DNA of 64,000 nt from Phytomonas francai (taxonomy: Eukaryota > Euglenozoa > Kinetoplastea > Trypanosomatida > Trypanosomatidae). The stretch spans positions 805,951 through 869,950 of the forward strand of contig MJCC01000005.1 in assembly GCA_001766655.1 (NCBI GenBank), read 5' to 3'. Positions 47,949-62,900 of this stretch are shown one piece after another (positions within the stretch are counted from its first letter, which is position 1; each line of letters opens with the position of its first letter). The position numbers and the translations under genes were made by a program. A model generated the notes under the pieces. It saw only the letters and a list, made by a program, of their open reading frames with translations. It had not been told where the DNA came from and searched no databases.

Positions 47949-50900
47949 CTACTCGTTCGGCTTCCACGCTACCAAACACACACCACTTTCATACCACTTA
48001 TCTAGATCGCTGTTGGGTACAATTGGCAGATCCACTACCTCAAGCATTTCACTACGTTGATGTGTTGCGTAAAGTGGGATCAGTACGTGGTTCTGAAGGC
48101 GCTGTTGCGAAGCTAGTTGCGTGGCCAGCGACGCACCCACGGATTGGTGAACGCTAGAGGGATGGTTTGGCGCCCATGTCAACCGCAAGGCCACTGAAGT
48201 AAGTAGTGGCACCATCGCTAAAGGTACGGTGGACTCGCCTGAGGTTTGCTGGTCCACCAGCTCGCCCAGCCCCTGCTCATTAATGAAAGCCGAAAAGAGT
48301 GTCACTCCAGTGAAGTAGAGTACACCGCTCCCTACCTCCTCAGCTTTGGAAATTGTCTCCCTCCATGATGTTTTTTCTGCCATAAAATCGACTTCCAAGT
48401 GAAGCTGCTCCAACGGGTATTTCATTTCTCGTGCGCACTGCTGCTTGGACGCCATCAAAAAAGCGTCTGGGAATAAAAGTAAGCCTAATGATATAGGCAT
48501 CTGGTGGAGCTTGTTTTCAGCAGTCGCTGAAACGAGAGCGAGCAGATGTTGCGCTCGCAACTGTACATCGGTGATCCATGGCACAACCAGCAGAATAGTT
48601 TTAGTGATGGGAGCGTGCATGGACCATTTTTCGGGTACGCGGTGCTTTAGGATTTCCTCAACAAGACGACGACACGCTGAACTAGGTGCATGGCTGCCTG
48701 AACACAGCTTGCTGAGTTCGCACAAGTCCGTTTCCACGAGGTTAAGCAAAGTGATTAGAGCCACAGCCTCACGCTGCACAGCCAGCACGAGCGGCGGCGC
48801 CCCGGAAATGGTGGAACGTTCGGGGGACGACCTCGGCCCAACGTTCCGCGCGCGCACCGCGCCCTTCTCGGGTTGCATCAGACGCCTCTCCTCGCACCGC
48901 GACGCATCTGCCAACTCCAAGGCGTTGACGACAAAGCTGTGCTGCCTTAGCTTTTCCAGTTCCCTGAGGAGGACAGGATGCCAGGCTTCGCAGAAACCTC
49001 GAAGTTTACCTTGCCAGTGCGGGGCGGTGACGCCACCTGCAGACAACGCAGAATAGGGCAGAGTTGCCTGTGCGGGGTCGCCGTGCTTGTTTTTCGTTTT
49101 CCCGTCAGCCCTCCGATGTGGCTGCCGAGACGCTGAGAGCGAATGGAGAAGGCTCGGGGATGGAGAGGTGGCGAGAATATCCTCACGAAGTGCCGCCTGA
49201 ACGGTAACTAATCGTTGTATCGTTTCCAGAGCACGACGGGAGGCGGCCATGCGAGCTACCCCGATGGGTAGACCTAGCCACTGTGGATTGTAATTGCCTT
49301 CCGGTAGGGACGCGATCCACTCCAGCAAATCTTCCCGTATCCACGCCCGCGCACCTAAGGGCGGCAGCCGCAAGGTGTGCTGGGCCCTGCTCCAATCCTC
49401 AGGCAGACGCACAAAGCAGTGATTATCATCGAACACGCTGGAGTCCAGCACGCGATTGCATAAAATCTTGAGGACATGCTCATCAAAAGAGTTGCATATT
49501 CGGCCGCCGTAAACAGTTGTTGCGACAATGTGGCGCAGGGCATTCCAAAAAACAACCGGGCACGCTGGTTCAGTGGGTTCGCTTGCTTTAATCGACTTCT
49601 CTACATTGGACCACGCCATAACGGCCTGAACCACGCGCAGATAGTCCGTGTCGCTGTACTCGTAAGCCTGGCTCCAGCCTAGGGGAATGTAGGAAGCACG
49701 CTCGACGATCACTGCATGCAACCATGCTGCAGCCAAGTATAGACGCTCAATTCGTGTACCTTGAGCCGCGGCCGACGTGGTGCCGCTAACGGTTGTCATC
49801 GTTTTCTCTGTTGCTGGCCGGCTTCCAAGCGTGCCGTAGGTCTGCAATAGCGCGGATTTAATCCCTGGTGGTGCCTCGTACACCATCGTAACGGACTTCT
49901 CCAAGAAGCTGACAGAGATCGTGCCGCTTTGTCTTCTCTTCTCACCACCTCCCCCTTCCGTGTCTGCCGATGCAGCCAACCCGGCTCCATGCACCTCAGC
50001 TTCGCGTGGACCGCGCTCGATTGTCAAAAACAAACGGAAGTTCGCGTGCACAGTGGCTGCTGACTCTTGGTGATGCAAATATCGTTCCACAGAATCCAAG
50101 TAAGTGCGTGCAAGGTGCATGTTCTTAAGGAGTACCCAACAACCCATTTTGGAAGCGTCCTCGAGGTAGTGATCGGCGTATACCGTGCTTTCGGCGCTAC
50201 CCATGGCAACCACACGTAATGGTATGCCTGTATTCTGAGCAGCCTTCTCAACTCTGGCAGAGGGATCGTAGCTAGCATCGGTGATTAAGACAAGTGGCGT
50301 CGAAAACGAAAGCTCAGGTAGGACATCGGAAATGCTATGTGTTATATGCGAAAAGAAGCTGCCCACGGCGCAGTTGCCATCATCATCCTTGAAAAAAGAG
50401 CGGAGTAGTTTGTAGGCAGCGGACGAAAAGTGATCTCGTCGGGCATATAAAAGGAGAAGCGTGACTAGAAACAGTTTTCGAACAGGTGTGGCACCACTAG
50501 GAAAAGATGTCTCGGGAATCTGGCCAAGCTCGTCGATTGGGTTTCGGGAGTTGAAAAAGGTCTCCCAAGCAGGAGCACAGCTTTCCATCGACTCTCGAAT
50601 TTCTTTAAAGGCTGCTTTCTCAAGCAATTGATGCAGTGCAGCACAATTTTGTGAACCAAGCTCGAGTACACCGTCCTTCAACAGCACATTCGGCAGCGGC
50701 AAAGATGTGGCAACTTCTGTCCGGGGTACTGTCGAAGCTGGTTCGATGGCATGCGATGTCCCTTTGAGACCCTCCAGGAGCCAGTTCCATTCTAAACTGG
50801 TGACATCGATAAATGAGGAAGGAAGCAGATCACCTGACGACTGTGTGGCTCGAAAAGACGACACCTGGGGCAACGGTTTACTGGCACTGACATTACCTTC

Positions 50901-53900
50901 TTCATCAGACTTCATGGAGCTCCAAATTTGGGCCAACCTGAGGGCCAGTACAAGATGATCCTCTTGAAACATTCCCCGTACAACGCGGCGGTGGATAAGG
51001 GTGAAAATATTTCTCGTGAGCATGGTAATACGCGCGCGCTCTTCCGCTGTCTCGGCATCACGTGGCAAATCCTGCTTGTCTCGTGAAACATCATTCGCTC
51101 CAAACTGAGGAGCGTCAGCACAGGTACCCTGTGTGGTGTCCAATTTCTTTGGTAATGCCTCAAGTGAATCATTGATCACACGGAAGAGGAAACGTTCGTT
51201 GTATCGGTAAAAGTGGCTAAGCTCATTGAAACGTTTGAGTGCAAAGAAGATCTGCGATGCAACCGCTGCAACCGGACAATAGCGAGCCTCCACGTGCCGC
51301 ATAAACACCAAAGCTGACTCGCTGTCTTCAAGACCGTCTTTGATGCGCGTCGCTTCTTGTTTTAGTTGAGCTAAAGATTCAATTAAGGTATCATTCTCTA
51401 GAAGACTGCCCTGCGACTCTGCGATCGAGATAAGAAGCTTCTGCTCCAGCATCCGCAGCTTGAGAGTGTAAGAGCCCTGAAGGTTGAGAAGCTTTGTGCG
51501 CTTAGCGTCGATATCGGGCCGCTCGTGCAGCAGGATTTGGTGAAGGCACTGCGACTGCAGCAGCGAGGGGGTCACAGTGAAGTTGATCATGGTGACCTGG
51601 CCCACAAGGCCCACCTTGGTCTGGAAGTCGGAATCACGTGTGAAGAGGAAAAGCTGGAATGTCGGAGCCAGGTCCACGTCCTGGGACCCAACCCGCGTGA
51701 GAACGCGCCCGCCCAGACGCCGAAACTCCTGGTTCAGCAGTGGTGAAACCGCCGGATCGAGCAGTTCGGCGTCTTCCAGAATGATCGGGTAGCCGAACCG
51801 CATGGCCATCTCCAGCTGTTTCAGATACCCAGGGCGACCAAAACTGGCGTTGGTGATGTTTTGCTTCGCGTAATACTTCTTCAGGAACGGGATCATCGAG
51901 CCTGCTGGGTCAATAATCAACGGATAGTGATGCATGCAACGCTCCATGATAACCGCGTTCTCAATGCAGAGGAGATCTTTGGACAGACCACTTTCCTCCC
52001 ACCCTAGGCGAGCCACAGGGGACACAAGGTAATCCGTCACGCTCAGGTGTGTCCGGACAGGGATGGTGTTTGCAGTTCCCACTTCTTCGATCCAACGTGG
52101 TAGCAAAATCTGCCGACGCACAGACTCAACAAAAAAACCGATGTAAACGAGAAATGCAGCGGAGACGATGCAATCGCCGAGAGTGGTACGGGCTTCTCGA
52201 CCAAAATTAGATACCTCTTGTTCCCACCGGCTTCGTTCCTCAAGCAGTTGCCCAAGGATGGTGTTGGCGCGCTCACACTTCGCTGAGACCACTGAAATAC
52301 TCTGCTTAAGCTCTGAAATCTTTTCTGTCGTTTTTTGGTAACCTTCCTTGAGCTGAAGAAGCATAGCTTCCTTCTCCCCAATCTCAACCTCAATTCGTTC
52401 CAAAGCGGTGACTTTGTTGCTCCGCTCTGCGACAAGTCTTGATATTTCGCCTCGAATGGGTGCCACACGTTTAAGCGCTTCAAAGTACTGAATCTGTGCA
52501 ACGACCCACTGCAAAAGCGGCCCTGCAGCCTTCGAGGCGTGGTATGCGGCTTCAACTGTAAATTTGCTGTCATTCATCAAGGCCGAAACACGGTTGCGCG
52601 CGGCGTCGGTAATACGTTCTGACTGAAACGACAAAACGCTTGACAGGAAATCTTCACGGCGTATGTAGGTCTTTATAACATCCCAATCTTCGCTGTTGCT
52701 GACATTCATCAAGGCGAAGACCGCTTCCAGAGTACGTTTGACCATCGGTGGTGGAGTGGTATAAGCACGAATCTCCCGAAGATACTCCGTCTTGACAGTT
52801 TTCAGGGCTGCCTCGGCGCCCTTAAGGGCTGGCTCCGCATTTTTCAAGTCGAGGTCCATCTTCATCGCATTTTGATCGATACTCACCTGCTCTTCCTGTA
52901 GTTGCTTTCTCATCTGCTCGGCGGCAGCCTTCTCCCTCTGAGTCACATCTGTTTCAGTGATAATGCGTTCAAGCATATCCTGAGCAGCTTTGCTGCTTTC
53001 CCCCATCCGTTTTTCATTTTCGAGTAGCTCTCGCTGCTGTGAAGCAACACCATCGGATGTTTCGCTCAGCTTGTGAAGACCACTGGTGAGATGTTGCAAT
53101 TGCTCGGATGAAGCATTTTGCTTCTCCCCAAGGAGATTTACAAAACTGGAGATCATGCGAGTGAAGTGACGGGGCGTGATAAAGGTGCCCTGGTTTTCTT
53201 GGCGTGATCGTAAGACCGTGTTGACCTCTTGCGTGAGATAGTGAATATCACAGAAGGCATGCACGACAGCCTGGTGAATATCGTCCTCGTTCTGAAAGCC
53301 TCTCACTTCTGTGCCACCGCCACAGGCAGGCAACAGTGTCAGGTCCTGAATAAGGTCATGTGCAATCTGTCTAAGCGTGGGCACGTCCCAGTCACCAAAC
53401 CAATCTATCGTGCACCGATTGAAGAGTGCTGGGCTGGCCACAGTACGAGAGGAAAACCCATTCGAAGAGGGGTTGAGAGTAAAAACTATGTGAAGCTGCT
53501 CCTTGACGTTACGAAGAAACCACCGGTACAGGTCTTGCTCGTTTGTGGGATCAATATAGATGGCAGAGGCCACGGCAGCGTCAGTCACAGAGGTCACGTT
53601 CCCTCCCTTTCCAGAACTGCCATGATGATAGACCTGGCTAGTTGTTGCAGTCGCCTCACGAATGGTTTGCATAAGTTTTGGCCACTCATCACCTTCGAAT
53701 AGACCAGGTACCTCACCAGACGCAAGAAGCGCGTTCATATATTCCAGAAAGTTGGGCTGCATGATATTCGATTCATCAAAAATAAAACAAATGCGTTCCC
53801 GTTTGCACCCGGCACGGTACAGCAACCCACGCAGGTCCTCTTCAAAGTCCTCGAGATCATAGTTTCGGTGGACCTTGAGCCAAAAAGCTGAGTAGCCGCC

Positions 53901-56900
53901 GAGCCACGCAACAAAACGAGAGATAATAGTCTTGCCGACACCAGAGGACCCAACAAGCAGTACATGGCCAAGGGGCTGCCTCAGTACTCGGTCAATGCGC
54001 ACAATGTGGTCAATAACTGTATCAAGCACAACTAACGGGGTTGACATTTCCTCCTCACAGAATTTGCTCACTTTTTTGCGAAAGAACGCGCAAAGATCCT
54101 CTCGGGAGCTCTCCGAGTAGACATGAGAAAGCAACGTGGAGTACAAAATTGGCCTCTCAAAAACCGATACATCTAGGCCATCGAATGCCTCCATAAAGCA
54201 CTCGTTTATCGTAGCATCCGTCCAGTTACGATCATCTTCAGTGACTAGGCGATCTGAAAAGACACGAAGACCTTCATGGAGAGCTAACCGAACCAGCTTC
54301 TCCGTCGTCATGTTCCTTCGATTCTCCCCCTCCCATGTGGTGAACCCTTCGTAAATGGCACGCACCCATCGAGACAGCTCACGTGGGGAATACACGTAGT
54401 GTGGCTGTTGAAGTGCTGTGAATCGCTTTTTGGAGCGGTCGTACATGTTGACCATTGCCCGAGCGAGATGCGTGGAACATTCTCCCTGCAGCTTCTTAGC
54501 GAGCCGGAGAATTGCGCGACAATACGTGCTATACACATTTAGCAGGGAATCCGCTGTCGGGAAGTCCACGAATAGGATCGGCACCCACCGTAGGAGGCGA
54601 GGGGATAACGCAACACGCCCCGCATCCGTTGGGGGATTGCAAGCACCCACAACCTGAATATCCTCCGTTGTGATCCACATGCTATCGCTCGGGCGATAAA
54701 ACCCACCGCGCTCAATGATTTGACGAAGCAATTGCGAGACCTCCTGGGTTCCGTACCGGTTGAGCTCTGGGAGATTAATCTCATCACAAAATAGAAGCAG
54801 CTTTTTGCCCGAGGCGGGTACCATAACGAAGCCCCGCGCAGTGTTTTGCACGCGGCAGTGCTGCTCCAGGGACTTGAGCAATGCCTTCACGGTAGTGGCG
54901 CTTGAAAAATTGAGGAACACCGCATCATACTCAGGCGAGCTGTTAAGCACGGATGTGATGGACATTGTCTTTCCTGAACCTGGTGGGCCGCAAAGGATGG
55001 CTGAGCGCCCGGCGCTCAGCCACGCAAGAAGCAAGCTCTCATGCCGATACGTGTCAATAGTGGGAATGATTGTGTCAGTAGTGCCAACCTGCTCGGCTAA
55101 AATTTCAACTTGGCCAATGCGATCATGGATTGCCTTCCACTCGCCACTGAGGTAGCTTACCTCGAGGTCGCATATGTCCCGTGCCTGGCCATCTAGACGC
55201 GGAGCAAGATCCAGCTGCGCTGCTAATTTGCTCCTATGAGCGTAGTTCATGGAGGCACCTAGGGCCCAGAAGACTGCGTACTCGAGTATATGCTTTGCAC
55301 TCCGCGTGAGCAACAACTCTGTAATTACAGTTTCACCTTTTTGTTCCGCGTTAAACATTCTCCAAACACCATCAAGAAGCAATGCCGAGATGCTTTCAAT
55401 CATCTGAAGTGCGTTGGGCTGCATGATACTAGCATCTCGGTTTTCAGGGTTGCCAAGAACTAGCAACAAGCCTTTGTGGATAAGTCCATCGGCATCAAAG
55501 TCCTTCGCCCAAATTTTCAGCATACCTTGCTTGATGCGCTCGCAGGAAGGGTGTGTGTTACGGCACATCGGTACTTTCTGCTCGTCCTGCGCGAGATGTC
55601 GTATATCAGAGGTTAGACTTTCATTTAGGCAGCCCTCGATCGATGCGGCTCCATTCTGAAACCAGCCCGTGGCGCCCGCCGACTCTCCTTGTAAAAGACT
55701 GGGGCTTTTCTTGTTACCCATAATTTTGTTTGCTGTGGTAATGGGACATGACATAACATACGCAGAGAATGCTTTGCTGCGGTGCCCTAGAACGACGGTG
55801 TCACTAGCGGATCGCTGGGAATAGTTTGTTGCTACCCCGACCATGTCTTCTGCCAACGTCCATCGCACACGGCATCCACGGGAATCTACAACAGGTTTAC
55901 ACTCCAGCTGATGTCTTGCAAAGTCGAGCACACTTGGTAGCGAGATGACGCCTTCGAGCCACACCATGCCGCACCGCGACACCGTCGCTGGTGTCGCATA
56001 GCGGAGACTCTGAGTTTCGAACATGATCCGCATCGACGACGGGAGAGGCAAGCGTTCACAGTTAGGCAGTGTCAGAACCTTGTTGTCATCCAACACAGAG
56101 TTGAGGTTCTCAACCCATTCCGGGTCCACATCGCCATCAAATATTACCCAGTATTCCTTAGTTGAGGTCTCCGTCACGTTCTCAGCGACTGTTGTCTCCT
56201 TGAGATCAACTTCGGATGCCATCGCGTTGGCCTGGGTTTTCCGCTCGGCCATCTGCTGCTCAACTTCAAGAATTTTCCGAAAGATGCTTGTGAACACCCC
56301 GTCTTTCCACTCCCGCGTGGTGACATCAAGGCTACCAAAGAGTTCAGCCTTAGTTAATACCTTGGGATCGATAACATAAGCCTGGATCTCTAGCGACCGG
56401 TTAATGCGAACCATAGCCGCCATCAAGGTTTTCCAGGCCATAGTTTTGCCCGAGCCGCACGGGCCGACTATCATGACACCATGCCGAGTATCCTTAGTAT
56501 GGTGTAGTTGGCAGATCTTCTCGACCCACTCCGTTTCCGGGCTTAAACCGCTCACACCGCAGACCTCCAGGATCGCGGCACGGAGTTCCAGCACCGGCAT
56601 CTCTGGAAGCACACGGTCAGGGAAAAAGTCTCGCAAAAGTGGATAGAACAGCGCCACATCGTCCGTCACAAGTCTAGGAGCAATACTGGCGATGATGCTT
56701 TCGAGAATCAGTTTGCATTCACGCTCCTCTTCCGTTTCCTCGCGTGTAGAGGGGAATTCGTCTAACGGAAGTTCTACTGGCTGCAATGAGGCAGATATGC
56801 TGGCACGCTTACGGTCCCCTGCAGCTACCAAGACGGATTTGAGTGTGCGAAGTCCAAAATCGTAGTGGTCTTGCCGCGAAAACTGATCCTCAAAGAGCCG

Positions 56901-59900
56901 GAACAGTGGCACCACCTTTGCTGAAAACTTCTCTGCAAAGTGAAAACCCTGTGCAAAGAGCATTACCTCCGCGATGGTTTGACGGTCTGGCACAATCATG
57001 GTTATATTAAGAAAAAGTTGCTTGATATTTCCTGGCAAATTCGAGCGCCCTGCATAGCTCGGGTTCATCGTGATGAATATCCCAACATTTTCGTGCAGTG
57101 GGACGCGGTAGTCATTCAATTCTATTTCTTTGGATCGCGCACGGAGGGTTTCTTGAATGACCTGGACCTGCTGCGACAGGGCGGATAGGATGCGCTCCTC
57201 GAGTCGGTTAAACTCATCGAAACAACCCCATGCGCCGACCTGACAGAGGCCAAGGAAGATGCGGCTGACGACCTGAAAATCAAACGTATCGTCGCAGTTG
57301 AAAACCAGGACGTGACGACCGAGCTGCATGCCAAGTGCCTTGACTGTTTCAGTTTTACCTGTACCAGCGGGTCCCACAGGAGAACCACCCAGTCGCAAGT
57401 GCAGAGCCTGCATTAATGTTAGGTAGCACTTATCTGTCAGGAGGGTTTGAACAAGCCGCTCATGCGTACCCGTGTACTCAAAACTATGTAACAGCGCTGC
57501 ATTGGCCATCCGACATTCGACGTCTTGCTTTCCTGGTGTATTAAGCGAGCCATGCCGATCTGTAGTTACTAAGTATGGTCGCAAAATACGCAACCACTCA
57601 AAATCCTTTGAAGATGTGACCTTTCCCAACGCCAAGGTCCGGGAGACGTCACGCTGGTAGACGCCGAGGGTAATAACTTGTTCGCACTTATGCCGCATTG
57701 ATTGGGCACGCGCGTCGCCTAGCACGTAATCTGACATGACGGCTAGGACCTTGTTCATCGTATCGGCAGCAGTGGATAATGCGGGGCCTTCCACAGGTGG
57801 GGTATGTCTCGATGTCACCACTGTGTCATCGCTGATGAAAAGCTTCTCCTGCATATGCACCCACCACAACTGCACAGCCAACGCTACCGCTTGCGTAGGA
57901 AACTTGGCAAGCCACTCCAGTGTTACCTCGCCCTGTTCTACGAGCTGCGTGGTCGCCTGAACGGTGCTGTCCCGTAGCGCAGCCACCATGCCGTTCTGTG
58001 CGTCATTAAGCCAATCACATATGGGCCTCATTTTAAACTCAATAGGAGAGTTGAAGAGAACTTCTTCACCTTCAAGGCTTGTAAGGCCCCGAAGGGCCTC
58101 AGCGGAGGCAATGCTCGGGCCGTCTAGTAAAAAGCCTGCGACTGCCGTGAACATCTTGCGAAGGTGTTTGCTGAGGAAGCAGGGGTCTTTGCTGTTACCA
58201 AGAATCTCCAAAAGGTCATCATCGCCCAGAAAGAAGAAACGTGGAAAACGGTCTCGCTGCGTGTCCAGGTATACCGTCAGCGCACGTTGTACGGCTGTTA
58301 GCTGACCCAAGAGGCGCTCCAAAGTAGATAGAAGCTTTGCATCTTCCAAGAAGAACTGAGCCTTGACATCTGGTAGTATACCGTCCGCGCGGATTCGCGG
58401 GAAGACTTTTTGCACCTCACGGCTGGCGCGCTCGAACTGCATCGCGTCACGCGGAATTTGCTGCTTTATTTCAAAATTTTCAGTAAAAATTCCATCCAAA
58501 TAGACCCACCGCTTTTGCAGCTCCAGAAGGGTTTCAAGTACCTCACGCAGCCGGTTAAGGCGGCCTTCCAATTCGTTAGTAATGGCAACAACCTGCTGAG
58601 AGGAAAAATAGGGGCTAGCGCGCATCCCACTAAAAGTAGCAAGATCATCCATAAGTTTCGCAAATACTGCATCCCACCCCCGCACCAAGCCCAGGTGCGT
58701 CTTGTACGGCGTAAGGCTGAAGCGAAAGTCATACCAGTACGCCTCAATTTGGTGTAGCTGAACCTCGATGCGGCGTTCGCCCTGAGCGGTCTCCAACACT
58801 TCGTGGTACACTGCTGCGTTGAGTTCGGGAATGCTATCCCAAATATCGCGTACCATTAAGTTGTCGAGCACCCACGGTACCTGGAGTTTCTGCTTGAGTG
58901 AGAGCCAGTGACGATGCGCGCGCTCTAGAGGGCTCATCGAGTCTGAGCGCAGGTCCTGAATCAGTCGGTGATAGCCACACAGCGTCTTTATCTTCCCTAA
59001 TAGGTCCTGGTACACCTGGTAGTGGTGAAAGCGCCGTGGGTAGTCCTCTACACTAGCTTCAAGATTTTGTAGTGTCTCTTGCAAACGGCGAGGTACCATC
59101 TCAAAAAACGGAGTCGCCCCAAGTGCGTTAAGCTTAGAAAAGTCTACCGAAACGGAATCCCACAGCTCCTTTAGGCGCTCAATATCCAAGAATATCTGGG
59201 TAAGGCCGCTCGTATCGATTGGAATAATGCCAAGTGCCTCCTGGATTGTCGATACACGCTTCCCTTCCTCATTGAGACGTGTTGCCTGATCGTATAAGTT
59301 TGTGATGATTTGCTGCGCCACAGTGGGTGTCCGGTTGGTGGTTTGGCTTTCTAAGGAATCGAAGATGCCCTGGAGATTTTTCATATTCACCTCTAATTCT
59401 TTGGCGGCGTCTTGAGCGTACTGCATGAGGAACGGCCTTCGGAACTGCAGGGCCTTAAGCCGGCGCTCAAACGTATCCTTTAGAGCATCATACTCCTTCT
59501 TGACTGTGGATACGTGAACCCAGTGATCGGGAAAGACGTAGCTGAGACGTTGCAAATTTGCCTCCGCATCAGCCATAAGCCCAATTGTGCCTTTGTACTC
59601 CTCCATTTCGCGCTTGATACGCTGGACGTCACAAAGGAAAACAGCAGCATCTCTGATATCACTTGTGACATCAAGGGCCTCAGCTTTTGATTTCTCTTTT
59701 GAAATGCATTGAAAGGTACGGCTCAGCTCCACCTCCAAAACATCCCTAAACTTATTGTACATGTAGAGATTGACCTGATCGATTTTACGGCCTAGCTCCA
59801 ATTGTGCATCCTCAGCTACAATGACGATGCCACCAAGAAGTTTGTTAGGCTGTGTATAGTCCATTATCTCGTGTGTGAAGCGTCGAATAAGCATGATTGC

Positions 59901-62900
59901 GTCGTTCCACCGCTTCAGGTTCTTCCCAAAACGATACTGCATGACTCCGACATCAAGGTTAAGAAATTGCTGGCTCTGTCGCCATTCATTCTCCACTACA
60001 ATAGCGTCCGCGATGCACTCCTCAATCAAGGAAAGAGGTTCCTCGAGCACGTAAGGCGGCATGCGCTCAAGGATATGCGAATATGCACGATCTTTATCAC
60101 GTCCCACCCCCAACCACGCAGTCTCCGGAGCACAGGACGGCGCCTTCATAGTCAGATCTATCCCCATGTCATCATCATCGTAAAACCTCGGAAGAGCATT
60201 GATCCAGGTGAAATAGCGGTTGAGTTCTGTAATCCAGTGAGATCGCCAGGCCGCAGCGGGAGTCTCTAAGGTGATCTCCTTGTGAGCCACCTGCATGCGA
60301 ACGCGTAGTGGTTTAAGATGAAAGACTCCTGTTTCTTCATCGCGATCAAGAAAGCGTAGGTCGTAGCGCATCGAACGGAAGTCCAGTGACCAACCGTGGA
60401 GTAGGAATTTAACCTGCTCCCTTAGCGCCGCATTAAGCAGTGGCTGTGTGCGGTGAATCCAGAAGTGAGCGTAGTCACAGCCCATTGAGAGAGTGTCAAG
60501 AATGTGTCGAATCTGACGCACCTGCTGAATAATACCCTCAGGATGGAAGGCGCGAGCATGGAAAGCTTTAATTTTATGAAGCACAAACTCGGTCTTCTCA
60601 CGCACATGCTGAACAGTCTGCGTAAAGGAAAAAACAAGATCTGAAAGCTGCTGGACGTAGTGCGGAAGCGCCACATCATCCATCCAGCGCAGCGTGAATC
60701 CGCGTTGAAAGCATTCGTTGACCCCTCGGTATGCCTCCGTGGCGAGCATGAAAATGGCCTCATCTTCGCCATGTACCGTGACATAGTAAGCATTAATAAT
60801 TTCTGCCAAGCATTTTGCCAGTCGGCCGCGCGCCTCATTGGCGTTGATAAACTCACGCACGCGGGCCAGGTTGGCCTGAATAGCCCCCCCGTCTGGTGAA
60901 TCTGAACGGAACCGAAGGCTGCCTTCGATGTAGCAAAGATCCTCGCCTATTGTAAGGGTCTCCCACGGAAAGTCAACAACGAGTTGCAGCTGTGGCGATA
61001 ACCCTATGTTGGCATTTTGGGCACGAAGAAGAGCTGGCAAATGCGCTGAGTGTATTTGTCTAGAAGTATCGTTACGAGTTGCCGTGCCCAGTCTGTCTGG
61101 GCTGCCTTGGAGAGAAGAAGAAGGGCTGACACTGTGGGCAGGCGAGATCACAATGTTTGGAGCATTCCCCAATTGGTTGTCAGGCACAGGGGATGAGGAT
61201 GCCACGGGGAGCTCAACAACTCGGAAGAGAGGGTCTTGTAAAGCGTGAGATCGGGTATTAAGCGTGAAGGAATTGATCACCTCGCACACTTTTTTAGTCC
61301 AGGAAAGCAGCTTTGCCTCAATTTGTCTTTCTATTGCTACTAAAATACTACGAGCGTTCTGTAATTCACTCCGCCGGTCACGGTTCTTAGAACCAGCGCC
61401 AACCATAAGTAGACGGTCTTTAGCGGTTTGTATAAGTGACGGGTCAATGCTCTGCAAGAGAAGCTGAGCCTTTACGAGGTGGGGATCCATCGACCACTCG
61501 AGTTCATCTTGCGCGTGAAATAGTTGAAGATAGGCTAGGGCATACGCGCTCCCGTGTACAACCGAACCCTCCTGCAGCTGCGGCGTGACTAGGTCGGTCA
61601 GTAGCAGTCCAAAACACTCTGCTAGGGGCTCGTCTAGCCGCCAAAGATGCTCAATGTTGCGCAGACTGAGTATTTGATGGCAACCGTTCTCCAGAAGGTA
61701 GTCATAGCGCGCAAGGCATTGGCGCAAAGCTTCCTCCAGGCGTCGATCCCACATGATCTGCGCCATTAGAGGCGAGAGGTGGTAGCGCGCCACGGCGAAC
61801 CCAGTCTCGCGCTTGGCAATCTTAACGTTAATGTACTCTTCCTGAATATACTTGAAATGGAGTGCGATCTTCTCGCTCAGTGGAGCCGCATAGCTCCGAA
61901 CCACTTTCTGCACCTTTTTCAGCTTCAAGAAACGGAAATCGGCAAATATGCGAAGCAAGTGAAGCCCAAAATACCTTGCTGACGTCGAAGAAAGGGAGTT
62001 AGAAGCTGCTGACGTTGCCGTGGCTAAGAGTTTTGCGCTGGGGCCACCGCCCTCCGTTCCATTTCCTTGTGGTGCACGAAACTGATTTGAAGTGCTACGA
62101 AGACTCACGCATTGTTCAGCCGAAAACAGGTTCGATACAAGTTCAGCAATCTGTTCGTCACACTGCGAAATATAGGCCTGATAGGTCTTCACCGCGGTGT
62201 CGAAGCGCTGCTGGGCGGATGGCTTTACACGCCACAGGACTCCAGAAACAACGGGACCGCTATTTGGGACGCCTTTTGGACTTGCACTTTCAAAAAGAGT
62301 GTCTTGGACAAACTGCCTGTAGGCCGCATGAATGCCCTTCAAAAATTCTTCACCAATGCTACGATTGAGGTTACTGGGACAGCTGGCATCGGTGACTTTG
62401 CCTCCGCCGCCAGTTCCTTTATCCTTGGAACTCTGGAGTTGGTGAAGGTTATCTATGAACACATGACGCAGTTGCGCTAGAAGCGAAAAGTTGTACTCCA
62501 TTAACGACCTAACATCAAGACAGCGGCGATGCAGTGCAGCGAGTCGGGGATGCTCAGCTCTCTTTTGTCGAGCACCCAGTACAACGTCCTTCTGAGTTTG
62601 AAGTTGTGCAGCGCTCTCAAGGAAGCGCTTTTGAAACATCACAAGCAGCTCCATTGCAATGGAGAGCGTTTGTAGAGAGCTCACTGGACCAGGGCGAGAT
62701 GAACTAGGATACGAAGACGATGCATGGATTCGGTTGTCACGGTCGTCTCCAACCGCTGGTGTGTGCCAGTTGGCTTCACTCGTTCGCGATCTCGAGGCTG
62801 TGGTGGTGAGCGACATCACACTGGTATCGTCCACATCGATGATATTTTCTCTTTCTAATAACCTTACCCAACATGACGCTATATTGTTGGCAACGCTGTA